From Serripes groenlandicus (lineage: Eukaryota; Mollusca; Bivalvia; Cardiida; Cardiidae): a stretch of 64,000 nucleotides of DNA. Every line of letters begins with the position of its first letter. Position 1 is the stretch's first letter. Shown one piece after another: positions 1 to 12,500 of this stretch. The stretch lies in contig JASEVX010000017.1 in NCBI GenBank assembly GCA_031761405.1, forward strand, positions 9,120,798 to 9,184,797, read 5' to 3'. Below the pieces are notes generated by a model that was not told where the DNA came from, made no database searches, and saw nothing but the letters and a program-made list of their open reading frames with translations. Both the position numbers and the translations under genes were made by a program.

Positions 1-10
1 TTAACATTTG

Positions 11-310
11 CGAAGTGGAACGGAAAAGTACAAAGAAGTCGCGTGACAAATGTAGTGGCGGATTTACCGGGAGGGGGAGGGGGGCGTAGGGCCCGTGTGA
101 CGATAAATTAATGATAAACAAAGAAGTCGCGTGGCAAATGCAGTAGCGGATTTACATTTGCGAAGTGGAACGGAAAAGTACAAAGAAGTCGCGTGACAAA
201 TGTAGTGGCGGATTTACCGGGAGGGGGAGGGGGGCGTAGGGCCCGTGTGATATTAATGATAAACAAAGAAGTCGCGTGGCAAATGCAGTGGCGGATTTAG
301 CGGGGCCCCG
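11..310. repeat. 150-bp direct tandem duplication, GC-rich
   Basis: A block beginning AAGTGGAACGGAAAAGTAC at about 14 recurs at 164, giving a 150-bp period. Each unit contains a G-rich run and two diverged sub-units reading GTCGCGTG.CAAATG.AGT. The copies are nearly identical, so the duplication is recent. Open frames across it are by-products of its base composition. Confidence 0.8.
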
Positions 311-369
311 TAGGACCCGTGACCTACTATACCGGTTTATGTAGCCGACAGACACGCCGTAACAACAAC

Positions 370-1174
370 CCCGATGATACTCCGGAGGAATATTTTAAGC
401 CTGTTGTATCTGCTCCAAGAATTCCTCAAACGATTGACCTCACCTCAGGATCAGGTTACTACGACATTCGTACTGTTCCCGCCAGTTGATATAGCACTTA
501 ATGACGAGTCGGTAAACTTTATAAGGGAAGACCTGCCATCGTACGATACACTTCAGGTGTAAATCGAGTGCTGGAGGAATAAATGGGGTGGTGTATCACC
601 CTTATCTTACCGACCAGTCAACGATTGACGACGTGGTTAAGGGAGTAAAGTGATCCGAATGTCCACACAATTCGTTGGATAGCGATCATAATTGTGGTGG
701 CAAGTTGCAAGTTCGAAGTAAGAATTTCAACTATTGGCCTCGTTAAATCCGACTGAAGATCATCAATTGCGAAGAAAACGCTTACAGGAATTTGCCTTAA
801 GTCTGCACATAGAGATATGCATGTCAACATTTATGTTTTTAAAAGTATTATGCTGCATATTTATATTTTATCACTTAACAATTACCTGGCAATAGGTTTG
901 CGAGTAGTTTGCGGCGAATTTCTAGGCATTTTAGGTCGGAACCCTTCGGGACTCCTCGCGGGCATCGGGTTACTTTAAACTCGGGCTTAAAACCTCATCG
1001 CTATCTGATCGCACATTAATCGGTTAATGCCTTTCCGATGTCCGGCCGGGCATCACACATATCGAGCGAGCGCCGGGTCAAATTCGCCGCTCAGAGCACG
1101 GCCGGAAATCGGGCAGACATTGACCGTGGACAGGCCGGCGTATTGGTTGCTGTAGTTTCTCATCATTTATGTTA
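370..1174. other. No recognisable gene
   Basis: I see no coding stretch with splice signals, no RNA gene and no clear repeat family here. Only short chance frames are open. Confidence 0.5.
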
Positions 1175-1386
1175 TTAACCCTTTCCCTCATATAGACGCT
1201 TTCTGACGCCTCTGCAGCAGATGGCTTTTTGAAAACATTGCACAAAACGTGCAATTTCTCCTTTTGCCACAATGTTTTCCAGTTTTTGTCACAGGTTATC
1301 CATTCAATTATGGAGATTGTCTATGTTTTGACAAAATACGTTCAAAGTCGTCTGCTGCAGAATTGTCGCATGAGGAAAAGGGTTAA
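1175..1386. mobile_element. piggyBac-type MITE (family A), complete
   Basis: The element is bounded by TTAA at both ends. Its inverted termini start TTAACCCTTTCC and end with GGGTTAA, with inner arms containing TCTGCAGCAGA and TCTGCTGCAGA. TTAA target sites with CCC/GGG-rich ends are typical of piggyBac-derived MITEs. Assignment to piggyBac is inference, since no transposase is present. The same family recurs many times in this window. Confidence 0.75.
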
Positions 1387-2100
1387 GGAATTCATCTCTC
1401 TTATCTTGATTCCATTTTGGTTTTGTATACAACGTATCTTTTGTACAGTGCATTTAGTGTCAAAACTAAGATCTAGCATTGCATATACATCTGAGTGTAT
1501 ATGGTTTGTTTCTTTGATATTAAATGAGTTTAGGAGATAACTTATAACTTGATGTAGTATTGTCTATCTCAAAAAGATCATTGATAAATTCATCTGACTC
1601 TATGTAATCAGGTTACACAGCAAAGTCACCAACTATAAATACATCATCATATGTACTACTCATTGATGTGATTTCCAGTTCAAAAGAATCAAATTCATCT
1701 ACACAAGTCAAGAATTCTGTTTATTCATATCAGTTGTAGATCTAGGTATATCACAAAGTATAAAATATAGTCGTCCATATCAAATCGATGACATGTGGAT
1801 ATCACATCGTGTATGCAGGAACGTAAACACTGGTCCTTATAGATGTAGAGATATCACACATTATAGTTGTGGTTCTATCATCTTAAAAATATACTTGATT
1901 CTGTAGCCGGAAATTTTAACGGTTCCAAATGAAAATTGGTAAATTAACCAACAAATAGTTATTGTCATATAGTACTCTTTCTGATAGCTCAAAAGATAAA
2001 GAAATTGTACCTTGTTCGATTCTGCAGAAATCTACTTCTCCGGTTTACTTACTGAATAGAAACAGATAACAATAAACAGAATACTAAATAAAGTTCCATT
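1387..2100. other. No recognisable gene
   Basis: AT-rich sequence with stops in all frames; I see no supported feature. Confidence 0.5.
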
Positions 2101-2520
2101 CTACTGTGGCACGAACGACCTCCACTTCACGAGATTAGCTGGCGGGATTCCGATATTACGTTTCTTGTTGTCCGTGTCTCTGCTGAAGAAAAATCCACAC
2201 GTAGGTTTTCCAACCGTCGAGAGTGGAGCGATTTTTTTAACGTCAGCCGTAGGCCCCAATAAGAAATGAGTCTTGGTTTGGGACGAGACTATGGGAGCCG
2301 CATCACAGGAAGCTGTAACTTTGTTATGCAAAGGTTCGTTGGAAAATTTCTGGAAATGTCGGGAGAACCTTTTAGGTCCGAGTCTAAGTTTATTCAGTCG
2401 TGATAATTCCAGTCGTTCCCAGCTGATGATCCGAGGATCGGCGTTGTTCAGCATCACGTGAGCGGGTACACCCGTGCCACTCACATTGGCGGAGTTGTTA
2501 GATTCCACACCAGTAGACAT
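2101..2520 (-). CDS. Hypothetical protein, possible single or terminal exon
   Basis: A 139-residue frame runs from ATG at 2520 to TAG at 2101. I chose this ATG because the frame just upstream has only a TTG. The product is basic and of balanced composition, with a Ser/Asn-rich N-terminus and a middle containing WERLELSRLNKLRLGPKRF. I see no signal peptide, membrane segment or known motif. It does not overlap any repeat, and a CRE-like site lies 284 bp upstream. I do not recognise the family. It could be the last exon of a longer gene; no AATAAA follows on the minus strand nearby. Moderate-to-low confidence that it is expressed. Confidence 0.45.
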   Translation of the reverse strand: MSTGVESNNSANVSGTGVPAHVMLNNADPRIISWERLELSRLNKLRLGPKRFSRHFQKFSNEPLHNKVTASCDAAPIVSSQTKTHFLLGPTADVKKIAPLSTVGKPTCGFFFSRDTDNKKRNIGIPPANLVKWRSFVPQ

Positions 2521-2803
2521 TTTCGGAGCCAATTAAATTCCTTTTCGGGAGCTTTAAATCTCCGAAGAGTACACGTTGCTAAGCGAACCGAATCACACTT
2601 AGCCCACTACTTTTATTACACTTTATGGTAAATGTCTCGGGTAACTAAGACAATCGATAAACGTCTTCTGGTTTCCACAACCGGATAGCGATACTCTCCT
2701 ATTGTTGTTATGTCACGTGCCCTGGTTACAGGCTATGCAATGCGCAGCGCAACGTCATTGTTTACAATTTCAAAAACGCACGTTCCAGGGCCGTTGTTTA
2801 TTG

Positions 2804-2811
2804 TGACGTCA
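2804..2811. promoter_or_regulatory. Perfect CRE palindrome TGACGTCA
   Basis: The palindrome TGACGTCA is the canonical CREB/ATF site. It lies upstream of the minus-strand ORF that starts at 2520, in a stretch richer in CpG than its surroundings. A role in that promoter is inference; an 8-bp site can occur by chance. Confidence 0.3.
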
Positions 2812-3198
2812 TCACTTTAAGTATAGATTTAGATAAACGTCAGTTACGTCATATCATGTATTTCGTCTGCAAACTTGTGTTTTTTGTATGCCGTCACCTT
2901 CGTGTCAGATAAGGCGTACATATATATGTTTTCTTGTATATTTGTAAAAGACTTTGTAAAGTTTAAGTAAATAAATATATTCTAATCTGATTTGACCATA
3001 TCAGTTAATTAATAAATAATATGTGGATATTCCAAATATACGAGTTATGGTCTATGATAATTAAGTTTAACCCATAATTAATTGCCCATAAAGGGAAAGA
3101 TATACACATATTCATAGGCCTAAATGAAAAGAGTTGAAAACGTTGCGACAAAAAAGCATGCGTGTACAAGCAGGTAAAAGTTAAAGGCTAGATTTTAT

Positions 3199-3410
3199 TT
3201 AACTATTTCAGCGCCGAATTGTTTAAAGTAGACTCTTCCATGTTCAAAATCGGGCGTCTCCATTTCTAATGTAATATAAGTTGGGACTATTTGATAACCA
3301 AAAGGCAAACAATGCTGATTTCAGGTGAGACAGCTCGTTACGAGCTGACTCACCTGAATCAGGATTGTTTTTAAAATCCTCAATATTGCCTTTGGCGCTG
3401 AAAGAGTTAA
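3199..3410. mobile_element. TTAA-bounded MITE (family B) with central palindrome
   Basis: The element is flanked by TTAA. Its left end reads TTAACTATTTCAGCGCC and its right end GGCGCTGAAAGAGTTAA. The centre is a palindrome around CAGCTCGTTACGAGCTG inside longer inverted arms. A second copy, inverted in its inner part, lies at 11718-11930, where its right terminus is the breakpoint of the exon triplication. Confidence 0.75.
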
Positions 3411-3462
3411 TCTATGAATTGGAATAGACAAATGACTTCAGATCTTGCATTCCTCATATATT

Positions 3463-3600
3463 TAACCCTTTCCCGCTTTCAGTCGCATTTTGACGCATCT
3501 GCAGTAGACTACTTTTGAAAACAGTATTACAAAATGAGAAACTTCTCCCTTTGTCGCAATGTTTCAGCTTTATTAAAGTCTTATTCTCTTTTTTGTATTT
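3463..3600. mobile_element. Truncated family-A MITE
   Basis: One end only: TTAACCCTTTCCCGC followed by the family's inner TCTGCAGTAGAC arm. The opposite terminus is missing. Confidence 0.5.
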
Positions 3601-3744
3601 TTTTTCCATATTTTTGTCTAGATGTTTTTTAAGGCATCTGTTGAGGATGTGTTTGTAGTATAGTGGTCTGTCCCATAGATAGACAATAATTCTGTAGCTA
3701 TGTGTTTGTATAAGGGGATACTTATACTTCCTTGCTTTTGAGCT

Positions 3745-3850
3745 AGCTTTTATAGCGACACGGTAGAGTGTTCGCCTACGGGACAAGAGGTCCCGAGTTC
3801 GCGCCCTGTTCGGGTCGGATTCTTTCAGCCGGGTTGTATGAGGGAAAGAT
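3745..3850 (+). mobile_element. tRNA-like SINE head, decayed
   Basis: Box-A-like TAGCGACACGGTAGAGTG and box-B-like GAGTTCGCGCC are about 45 bp apart, as in a tRNA-derived SINE head. No cloverleaf can be drawn well enough for a functional tRNA. Confidence 0.35.
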
Positions 3851-4789
3851 TAAAGCCTGCAAACTAAATGCTTCTTTGTTAACTTTAATTCATGGTCAGT
3901 TTTTGAAAATGACTAAATTTATATACATAAATATAAGCTGCAATTGTTTTTTCCTTTCACAGTTTCCCTTCTTCTCCAACCTTTCCGCAGCCCCTAGGCC
4001 GTCATCAATTTCAGTGCTTTGATTTATAGTGGCAAAGCCCCTTTATACCATTGGTTATACTGGATTTGTTGTATGTAGGAAAGGGTTTAGTATTTTGAAA
4101 ACTATAAGTGTTACATTTGTTTTGTTTGATTGTATGGGTGTTTATATGCTACCCTCATGCGCATTCTCATATAAATACCTATATTTGTGCGGCTCTCTGC
4201 GGAAACCAGCCCATGTTGAGCGTTGTTTTGGCGACAAGCGCGCATAGATCCAGATCAGCGATCGAGTCCGCAATGACTGATCTGGCTCTGCACTGTTAAC
4301 CAGTTAGTCATAGAAGGTTACGATAAACTTATGTAAAGCGGTATCCATTTGGATCCTAAAGCATGACTGCGCAGACTGGACTCTTTCCACAGGTGTACTA
4401 GAGGTTACATAAAGGTTTGTTTTCATGGAGCACCGTTCATGTGTTATATCCTTATTCGACCTTAGTCTGGAGTTCCTTCCCCTTATTACTATGTAAAGAA
4501 GGTCGGGAAGCCGACTAATTCGACCTATACCTTTAGTGCTGGTTTTCAAAAGAATTGTCTCACTTTGACGATTCCTATAAATGATTACCTATATAATAAA
4601 GTGGTTTAATTGAGTAATAAGAGAGGTGTTGTGGCCCAAAGGAATGTTGACTCCTCCTTATATATATACTATGGTATCCGTATTCAACCTTTTATTAACT
4701 GTTCAACTCCGCAGGACGTGATATCCGTATTGGATGAACAGTGAATAACACTTTGAATACGGAAATCATATCATACGGAGTTAAGCAGT

Positions 4790-4952
4790 GAATATCATAC
4801 TGTTGATTGGTTCCATTGGTGAAAGACGAATAACGCAGGTCACAGTGACTTTTGTCAAACGTCGGAAAGAATGTTGGCCGAGCTGGGATTCGAACTCACA
4901 ACCCCTGGATTGACAGCCCGCGTCGCTACCGACTGAGCTACCGGGGCTCGAC
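4790..4952 (-). mobile_element. tRNA-derived SINE, 3'-truncated
   Basis: Reading the minus strand, the head begins GAGCCCCGGTAGCTCAGTCG (box A) and carries GAGTTCGAATCCC (box B). The body following it matches the plus-strand SINE at 9966-10263. The characteristic tail is missing. The terminal stem is poor, so this is not a functional tRNA gene. Confidence 0.75.
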
Positions 4953-5162
4953 ATGCCTAATATAACCCAACTGTTTATGTTTACGTTTTGATAATGCAAG
5001 TTAGAACGAATGTTATCTATAAAGAAATGACTCAATTACGCAAACAGGCATTCATTTACATAATATATTTAAATACAAAATACAAAGACAAATTATCATA
5101 ATAAAGAGAAGTAAACTAGTTTGAAGTAGCTACGAATACTGTGTTAATGTATGATGTATTAA

Positions 5163-5315
5163 ATGAGCCGTCTCGCATTGTGGACTCTACGTAAAGTATC
5201 GACCGGATCAGTCTAAGCATGCCGCGCAGGCTTACCCGGATAGAAACGTTTCGTCTCCTGTGGATTTTCTGTTTCAGGAATCTTTACTCTGTAACTCTAT
5301 CCCCCTAATACGGAA
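5163..5315. mobile_element. Half MITE (family C, GAGCCGT ends)
   Basis: Left half of the foldback MITE seen complete at 49491-49702. It carries the inner marker CTGTGGATTTTCTGTTTCAG and then runs directly into the 64-bp minisatellite. The right terminus is absent. Confidence 0.65.
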
Positions 5316-5317
5316 TT

Positions 5318-6092
5318 TTACGGTTGTTGTTTCGATCATTCTAGAACAGGCTGATTTGGACCTACACCGGTTTCAAATGTTTAACGGTTGTTTTTTCGCT
5401 CATTCTAGAACAGGCTGGTTTGGACCTACACCAGTTTCAACTGTTTTATGGTTGTTTTTTCTCAGATTCTAGAACAGGTTGGTTTTGGACCTACACTGGT
5501 TTCAAATGTTTTACGGTTGTTGTTTCGCTCATTCTAGAACAGGTTGATTTTGGACCTACACTGGTTTACAGGTTCCAAATGTTTTACGGTTGTGTTTTCG
5601 CTCATTCTAGAACAGCCTGGTTTGGACCTACACTGGTTTCAAATGTTTTACGGTTGTTTTTCCGCTCATTCTAGAACAAGCTGGTTTGGAACTACACCGG
5701 TTTCAAATGTTTTATGGTTGCTTTTTCGCAGATTCTAGAACAGGTTGGTTTTGGACCTACACTGGTTCCAAATGTTTTACGTTTTTTTTTCGCTCATTCT
5801 AGAACAGCCTGGTTTGGACCTACACTGGTTTCAAATGTTTTACGGTTGTTCTTTCGTTCATTCTAGAACAGGCTGGTTTGGACCTACACCGGTTTCAAAT
5901 GTTTTATGGTTGTTTTTTCGCAGATTCTAGAACAGGTTGGTTTTGGACCTACGCTGGTTTCAAATGTTTTACGGTTGTTGTTTCGCTCATTCTAGAAAAG
6001 GCTGGTTTGGACCTTCACTGGTTTCAAATGTTTTACGGTTGTTTTTTCGCTCATTCTAGAACAGGATGGTTAGGGATCTACACTGGGCACAA
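5318..6092. repeat. 64-bp minisatellite, about 12 units
   Basis: Units read TTCTAGAACAGGCTGGTTT followed by GGACCTACAC and TTTCAAATGTTTTACGGTTG, repeating every 64-65 bp. One unit is 73 bp because of a short internal duplication. Every unit keeps TTCTAGAA or a one-base variant. The apparent reading frames in the array are by-products. Confidence 0.9.
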
Positions 6093-6196
6093 ACTCACCG
6101 AGGATTAGTTTTCCAAGATTAACGCTAATAATAACATGAATGGTGTTCTTTCTATAAAACAATTTAAAATGCTGCTAAATAAGATGCAATTTGATG

Positions 6197-6393
6197 TAAC
6201 CCTTTCCCTGCAGCAGTCACTTTGAGAACGTCTGGGCAAACATATGACACAATTCAGAATATTGATAAGAGTTGAAAACATTGTTGCACAAGCGGAAATT
6301 GCTCAACATGAGCATTCCTTCTTATTCACAATTTTTTCAAAAGTCGTCTGGTGCAGGTGCGTCAAAATGCGTCTACAGGTGGAAAAGGTTTTA
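6197..6393. mobile_element. Family-A MITE, diverged
   Basis: Termini TAACCCTTTCC and GGAAAAGGTTTTAA with inner GTCGTCTGGTGCAGGTGCG. It lies just 3' of the reductase gene's stop codon. A minus-strand ATTAAA at 6389-6394 inside it could serve as that gene's poly(A) signal (inference). Confidence 0.55.
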
Positions 6394-6475
6394 ATATTCA
6401 CGGATGAATTAACTCCCTTGAGTTTTGACATGACAAGTCATTGCGCTTTGTTAGTTTCTCGCTCGTGAGAGGACT

Positions 6476-6577
6476 TTATATTTCCGGGTCCATATTTTTT
6501 CTACCATGGGGATCGAGTAGATTCAGATCCGGGCCGACCGACACAATACCGGCTGGGTTGATGGATCTGTGTGATTT
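6476..6577 (-). CDS. Reductase exon 8 (terminal)
   Basis: Acceptor CAATTTTCAG begins 33 codons and a [23 protein letters not shown], then [24 protein letters not shown] and PHGR are the family's C-terminal signature. The phase fits exon 7. Confidence 0.8.
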   Translation of the reverse strand, partial: KSHRSINPAGIVSVGPDLNLLDPHGRKNMDPEI

Positions 6578-9500
6578 CTGAAAATTGAATATGAGATCAT
6601 TTTTATTGGTGACGGGAACGAAGGATATAACAAACACTCATGGTAGAGCGTCGGCCTCTCGTACCAAAGGTCCCGGGTTTAAATCCCGCGATGAGCGGGT
6701 TCTGCCATCGGGGGTTTTCCACACAAACGGCGCGAGTACTGGTTAAGTCTCCAGGAAGCAGACATCGAGCGCGCTTAAAATAAGCTGACAGCTTGTTTCG
6801 CAATCGATGTAAAAATAATTAAGTTTAAATTAAGCATGAATGAATACATTTTTAATTTCAATTAAAGTTTAACCCTTTCCCTCATATAGACGCTTTCTGA
6901 CGCCTCTGCAGCAGACAGCTTTTTGAAAACATAGTGACAAAAGAAGCTTAAAACGAGCAATATCTCCTTTTGACACAATGTTTTCCACTTGTAGTCATAG
7001 GTTATCCATTAAATTATAGATATTTTCTGTTTTTTGACAAAATATGTCCAAAGTCGTCTGCTGCAGAATTGTCGGTTGAAGGAAAGGGTTGAAGGAATCA
7101 AACGTGTATGGTGTCTTACGTCGCTTTCAATCATGTCGAGGGCTTGGCGTGAAACGATTGTAACTAAAAACCTATTTTGAGAAACGTGGTTTAGGAGCAA
7201 CTTTGACCCCTTTGTAAACAATGCAAATTTAGGTGCCATTGCTCAGTACGAGCAATGGCACCTAAATTTCCATTGTTTACCAAAAAATGTGATTTAACGC
7301 TTATATAGACTTAACGCTTATATGGCGAGGTTATTAATCGTGGTAAAAAAATATCAATTTTAGTTACAACCGTTTCACGCCAAGCCCTCGATGTCAAGTT
7401 ATATCACGACGCCTCCTGTGTGAATTACCAGTACTAATAGTCCAGTTATTCCGACACAAGTGAGTCAATGCTAACCCTATAATCCTGGGCGCCAAAGAAG
7501 GGAAACAATTACAACCAATTTAAAAGTCTTTCGTATGACCTGTCCGGGGATCAAATGAGCCTGCAACCTCCCGCGCGCCCGACGCGGACTCTTTAACACT
7601 ACACCAAACGTGGCGGTGGATTAAGCATGAAGCATCAAGCACTTCAAAATAGGTAGAGCCGGTAACATTCGTGAATGTTCGTGTGGTACATTCGTGAAAT
7701 GTTCGTTATTCATTCGGAAATGTTCGTGGTACATTCGTGACTGTTTGTGGTTAACCGATTAAATCTGAGGATCGATCTATGCGAATATTCATTGAGTTAC
7801 CCTGTCTAATTACAGTGGAATCAGGATAACTCGTAATCGATTCACGGAGTAACCCTGCCTAATTACAGTGGAATCACGATAACTCGTAATCGAAAGGGAT
7901 GTATAAATAACTTCGAGTTATCATTTATGTATTGTCAGATTCGCAAGTCATTTGTAATTGTTTTTAAATGGTCTTCTCTTTCCGTATAAATAAAACATTA
8001 AACAACAAACACCCATATGCAAGTACCAGACGCGTGTCTATTTAATGAACACAGAAGCAGTTTAAGCAGTGAATTTTATATACATGTGACCTATTGTAAT
8101 ACGAGTTGAATTATCGTATTTATGTTTTACATATAACCTCTCAATTTCAAAATAAAGCAGTATTTTGTATTTTTGGAAATCCGTCTCGCCCAGGAACGAC
8201 CAGAGATAAAAACCATTGTATGGAAAAACTCTGGAAACCTGTGTCAGTTTGTCAATGACAGATTTGAATGTTAGACCTCATTCTATGCAATTTGGTTATG
8301 TTAACCGTGAAATAACTATCGGAAATTTGACATGTACTGCTTGCTTTCGTCCGGTAGAATGACCATTTCCCGCCATCACGAACAATATATAGCCATAATT
8401 CCCGCCAAATACCTTGCTACCCGTGCACCCAAGCGCTTACGTATTAACCCTTGTGTATACGCTACGCGAAGACAAATATTTCACTCTCTTCTACGAAACG
8501 CGTGAAATATATATTCATTATGAAAAGCAAGCAATTGATCACAACCAATCAAGATTACAGCGAAGCAACTGTTCTGCTCAGCTGAGCAATACGAACTGCT
8601 GCTGCATCGTTTCCAAAGCAAGATGACCAAAAATACACTTCTGCCAACATATCTTGAAATCAGACAAGCTCTTTCAAAGAAGAAGAGCTTTTAAAGTTTG
8701 TAATGTTGCTATACTTAAACTATATTGTAAAGAACTGTTTAAGAAATAAACAAATCATCCTGACCATGTAGTGTTTAGTGATGTGCTCCTTATCCACGGT
8801 TTCTCCGATGCCTGTCATTTGATAAAGCTCTCTAGTGTAAGCCCAGATATTGGGGAATTCTATCAGCTTTTTCTTGTTACACTGTAATAGATTATAAGAT
8901 ATAAGCGTTACGACACGAGAATTGGAGAATTTCAGTAGCCATTATGTAGGTCCTTTTCAATTAAAGGCGTTGGTACAGTCTGATATTGGTCTCAGTTATA
9001 AACCTGCATATTTTCCGGTGCAAATATATGCAGATGTTTACACCGTATATAATAAAAGTAAACTGACGTTGCTGTAGCGGTAGTTCGTTTTGTATTGAGC
9101 TATTCAAAGCATGGGAAAATTGACATCTCACTCGATCTCCGGTTTCGTGAGATATACATTTTCCTATGCTTCTCGTAGTACAATACTAACCGATGTATCT
9201 CTTTTGCAACATAACATTACCTATTACTTGATCGCTACTTATTTAGCAAATACTAAGCCATACATTTGAAAACAAACTTAGGGGCTATAAGAACCCAACA
9301 TGATAAGTGTGAAATAACCTTCCACCTTAAGCAACAAGATCCTTATTTGTTCCCTGCAGAAACGCATCCATACCTTAAAGTGTCCATGGTAGACCCAGTC
9401 AAATCTGATCAATGTTGTAAACAGTCTGACATCTGCCTCTGTAAATGTAGACCCTGCCAGGTATCGTTGTTTCGACAGTATGCCTTCCACCTGTAATAAG

Positions 9501-12500
9501 AGTAAACACAAACAGCATAAGGAAGTGATCTTTTGAATTTGAAATTTGAAATTCGGCAATGAAAGGGTTAAATCAATCGATCTATACTACGTGATCTAAA
9601 TGTACACTATATGTAAGACGTTTCAAGAATGCTTTCAGCTAACAGTGCACATCCAGATGCGGCTGCATGTGTGTATGCTCAGGGTGATCTGAATCTTCAC
9701 TCATTCGAAACTGCTAAATGGTTGGTTTTCTTCGTTCGCCGCTCACTTATCTTTTCTAAGGCATTAAACAGCTCAGTTACGGCCGTGTCGTAAGCTTCCT
9801 GACTCTGTGCAAAACCAGATCTATATACCCCGTTGTTTATACTTCTACAAATAAGCAAAAAGAAAAACGAATAAATTGGCTTGTATGCACGGTGTTTTAT
9901 GCCGCTTTCAACAATTTTCGAAGTTATATCACGGTGTTTCATGTCTAAGCTACCAGTACTACCTTTGCCGAGCCCCGGTAGCTCAGTCGGTAGCGACGCA
10001 GGCTGTCAATACAGGGGTTATGAGTTCGAATCCCGGCTCGGCCAACTTTCTTTCCGTCGTTTGACAAAAGTCAATGCGACATGCGTCATTCGTCTTCCAC
10101 CAATTGGCTAAGTCTATGTAGAAAAGCAGCCTGTTGCTTGGGAAGATTGTTGTGTGGAGTACTGGTGTGAGAAAACCAGGAAATACATGAGTAGGTGAAC
10201 TGGCCGCCGTGATATGACTCAGAAAATGTTAAATTGGCGTTAAACCCCAAACAATCAATCAACTAGTACTACCTTCGACGTCGCGTCAGATGTTGGTGTA
10301 CAAAACAGTAACACGCCGTAAAGCTAAAATACATGCAATTAACGTCGTGAAAAAGAAAGTCTAAATTAGAACATTTGTTCTTCACTAGCGAGTCAGTCGT
10401 AATGCTAACCCAACACTCATGAGCGTCAACGAGCGGACGCTTTACCACTACACAACCTAGGGGTCTCAAACACGAGTATAACTATATTATCGTCGTACTA
10501 TTATTCTGAGGCTAAAACCAAACATGTCTATTGGCAAATGTACAAATTGACTTGTGTGAACATTGTCTATCCAAGTCAGCCGATGCATCCGCAAAGTCTG
10601 GTCAAAATCTGCACTGTTCACATAGTACTTACACAAGCTTGCTTTTGTAAATTTTCGTAATACTGAGCAGATCGACAGGTTGATCAGAACCTACAGTGTT
10701 CATAAATGTACCTGTTCGTGATGAATGACTCATGCTGTATGATCATTTCTAATATTGTGAAGTTGTAACTTGTTGAAAACAAGTTAATTATAATTGATGA
10801 CAGTCGCGGAATTCGTACACAAAGGGAGCCGTATGGTGATAATCAAATGGCCGCGAACAGGCGAATATAGCTTTCTGACCACTGCACATGGAGACGCGGT
10901 CCCTTGGTTAAAAATGTGTGGGTTTGTGTACATAGCGAAACTGGATAAATCGAACTATCATCTGATTTCGAAGGCGGTGGGCCGAATGTGTTAATATGTA
11001 GGCAGCACAGGTATATCGTAGCATTTCCTTTTGGAAATCACTAAAACAACACTGAGGTAAAATATTGTCGGGCACCATCAAACATTGGAGGTGTATCTCT
11101 ATCAGCCAATGAAAAATGGGATTAGTTTCTATCACTCAATGAAATATCTTGACACAACTGTCATGTTATATGAAAATGAAAATTTGATATCTCAAAGCAG
11201 TTGTTGTTTGCGGCAATTGAAAATACCAAAGGATATTTTCATTGTTGATGTAATAGTAAATAGTAATAGTTCTTTTTTATAAAATCAGATCTTCTAGGTA
11301 ATAGTAAAATGCGAACAATTAGTATATTTTTTAACAGGTTACGATACTGGAACCTGTGTTAAGGGGTCATTTAAGTTTAATAATATCTGTTTGTAAAAAA
11401 GCTTTTTCGTGGATTGGGACAAATCATAAAATATAAGTAAGGACTGACAATACTGATTGTTGATTGGCAGAAAAACTACTACCAAGAATATGGCCGCATT
11501 ATAGCAAACTGTTTGTAAATAAACCATGTTTACAGGAAATTCAGAGAGTTACTACTTTGGTAATCAAGGATATACAATATTTTAAAATGGGTATAATTCA
11601 CTGTGAAAAGAAGGTAGTAATGCGAGTTTATAAATATAAGTTAAACGGTCAAAAACATACATTTATACGAACAGTTATCTATCTTGATTACAGATAATTT
11701 ATTTTGTGTAATCAGATTTAACTCTTTCAGCGCCACAGGCAATATTGAGTTTTTTACAAACAATGCAGATTCAGGTGAGTCAGCTCGTAACGAGCTGTCT
11801 CACCTGAAATCAGCATTGTTTGCCCTTTAGTTACCAAAATGTTCCAAAACTTTCATAAATTGAGAAATAGACACACCCTATTTTGAACATGGAAGAGTCT
11901 ACTTTAAACAATTCGGTGCTAAAAGAGTTTTTGCTTAATCGTGTAAGACCAATCATGGCAAATCAGATAAGACGAAAAAAAGAGAAAATGCTTGAAATAA
12001 GCAATAGCTTATACTCCCTCGATACAATTATCTGCTATAAACAAACATGATTGTTATACAGGGATATAATTACCTGCTATATATAAACATGATTGTTATA
12101 CACGGATACAATTACCTGCAATAAACAAACATGATTGTTATACACAGATACAATTACCTGCTATAAACAAACATGATTGTTATACACAGATACAATTACC
12201 TGCTATAAACAAACATGATTGCTATACACGGATACAATTATCTGCTATAAACAAATATGATTGTTATGCACAGATACAATTATCTGCTATAAACAAACAT
12301 GATTGCTATACACGGATACAATTATCTGCTATAAACACATATGATTGTTATGCACGGATACAATTATCTGCTATAAACAAACATGATTGTTATACACATA
12401 TACAATTATCTGCTATAAACAAACATGCTTGTTATGCACGGATACAATGATATGCTATAAACAAACATGATTGTTATTCACAGATACAATTATCTGCTAT

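Noticed and set aside
9966..10045. Functional tRNA gene
   Set aside because: Good A and B boxes, but the acceptor stem does not pair and a SINE body, tail and target duplications follow.
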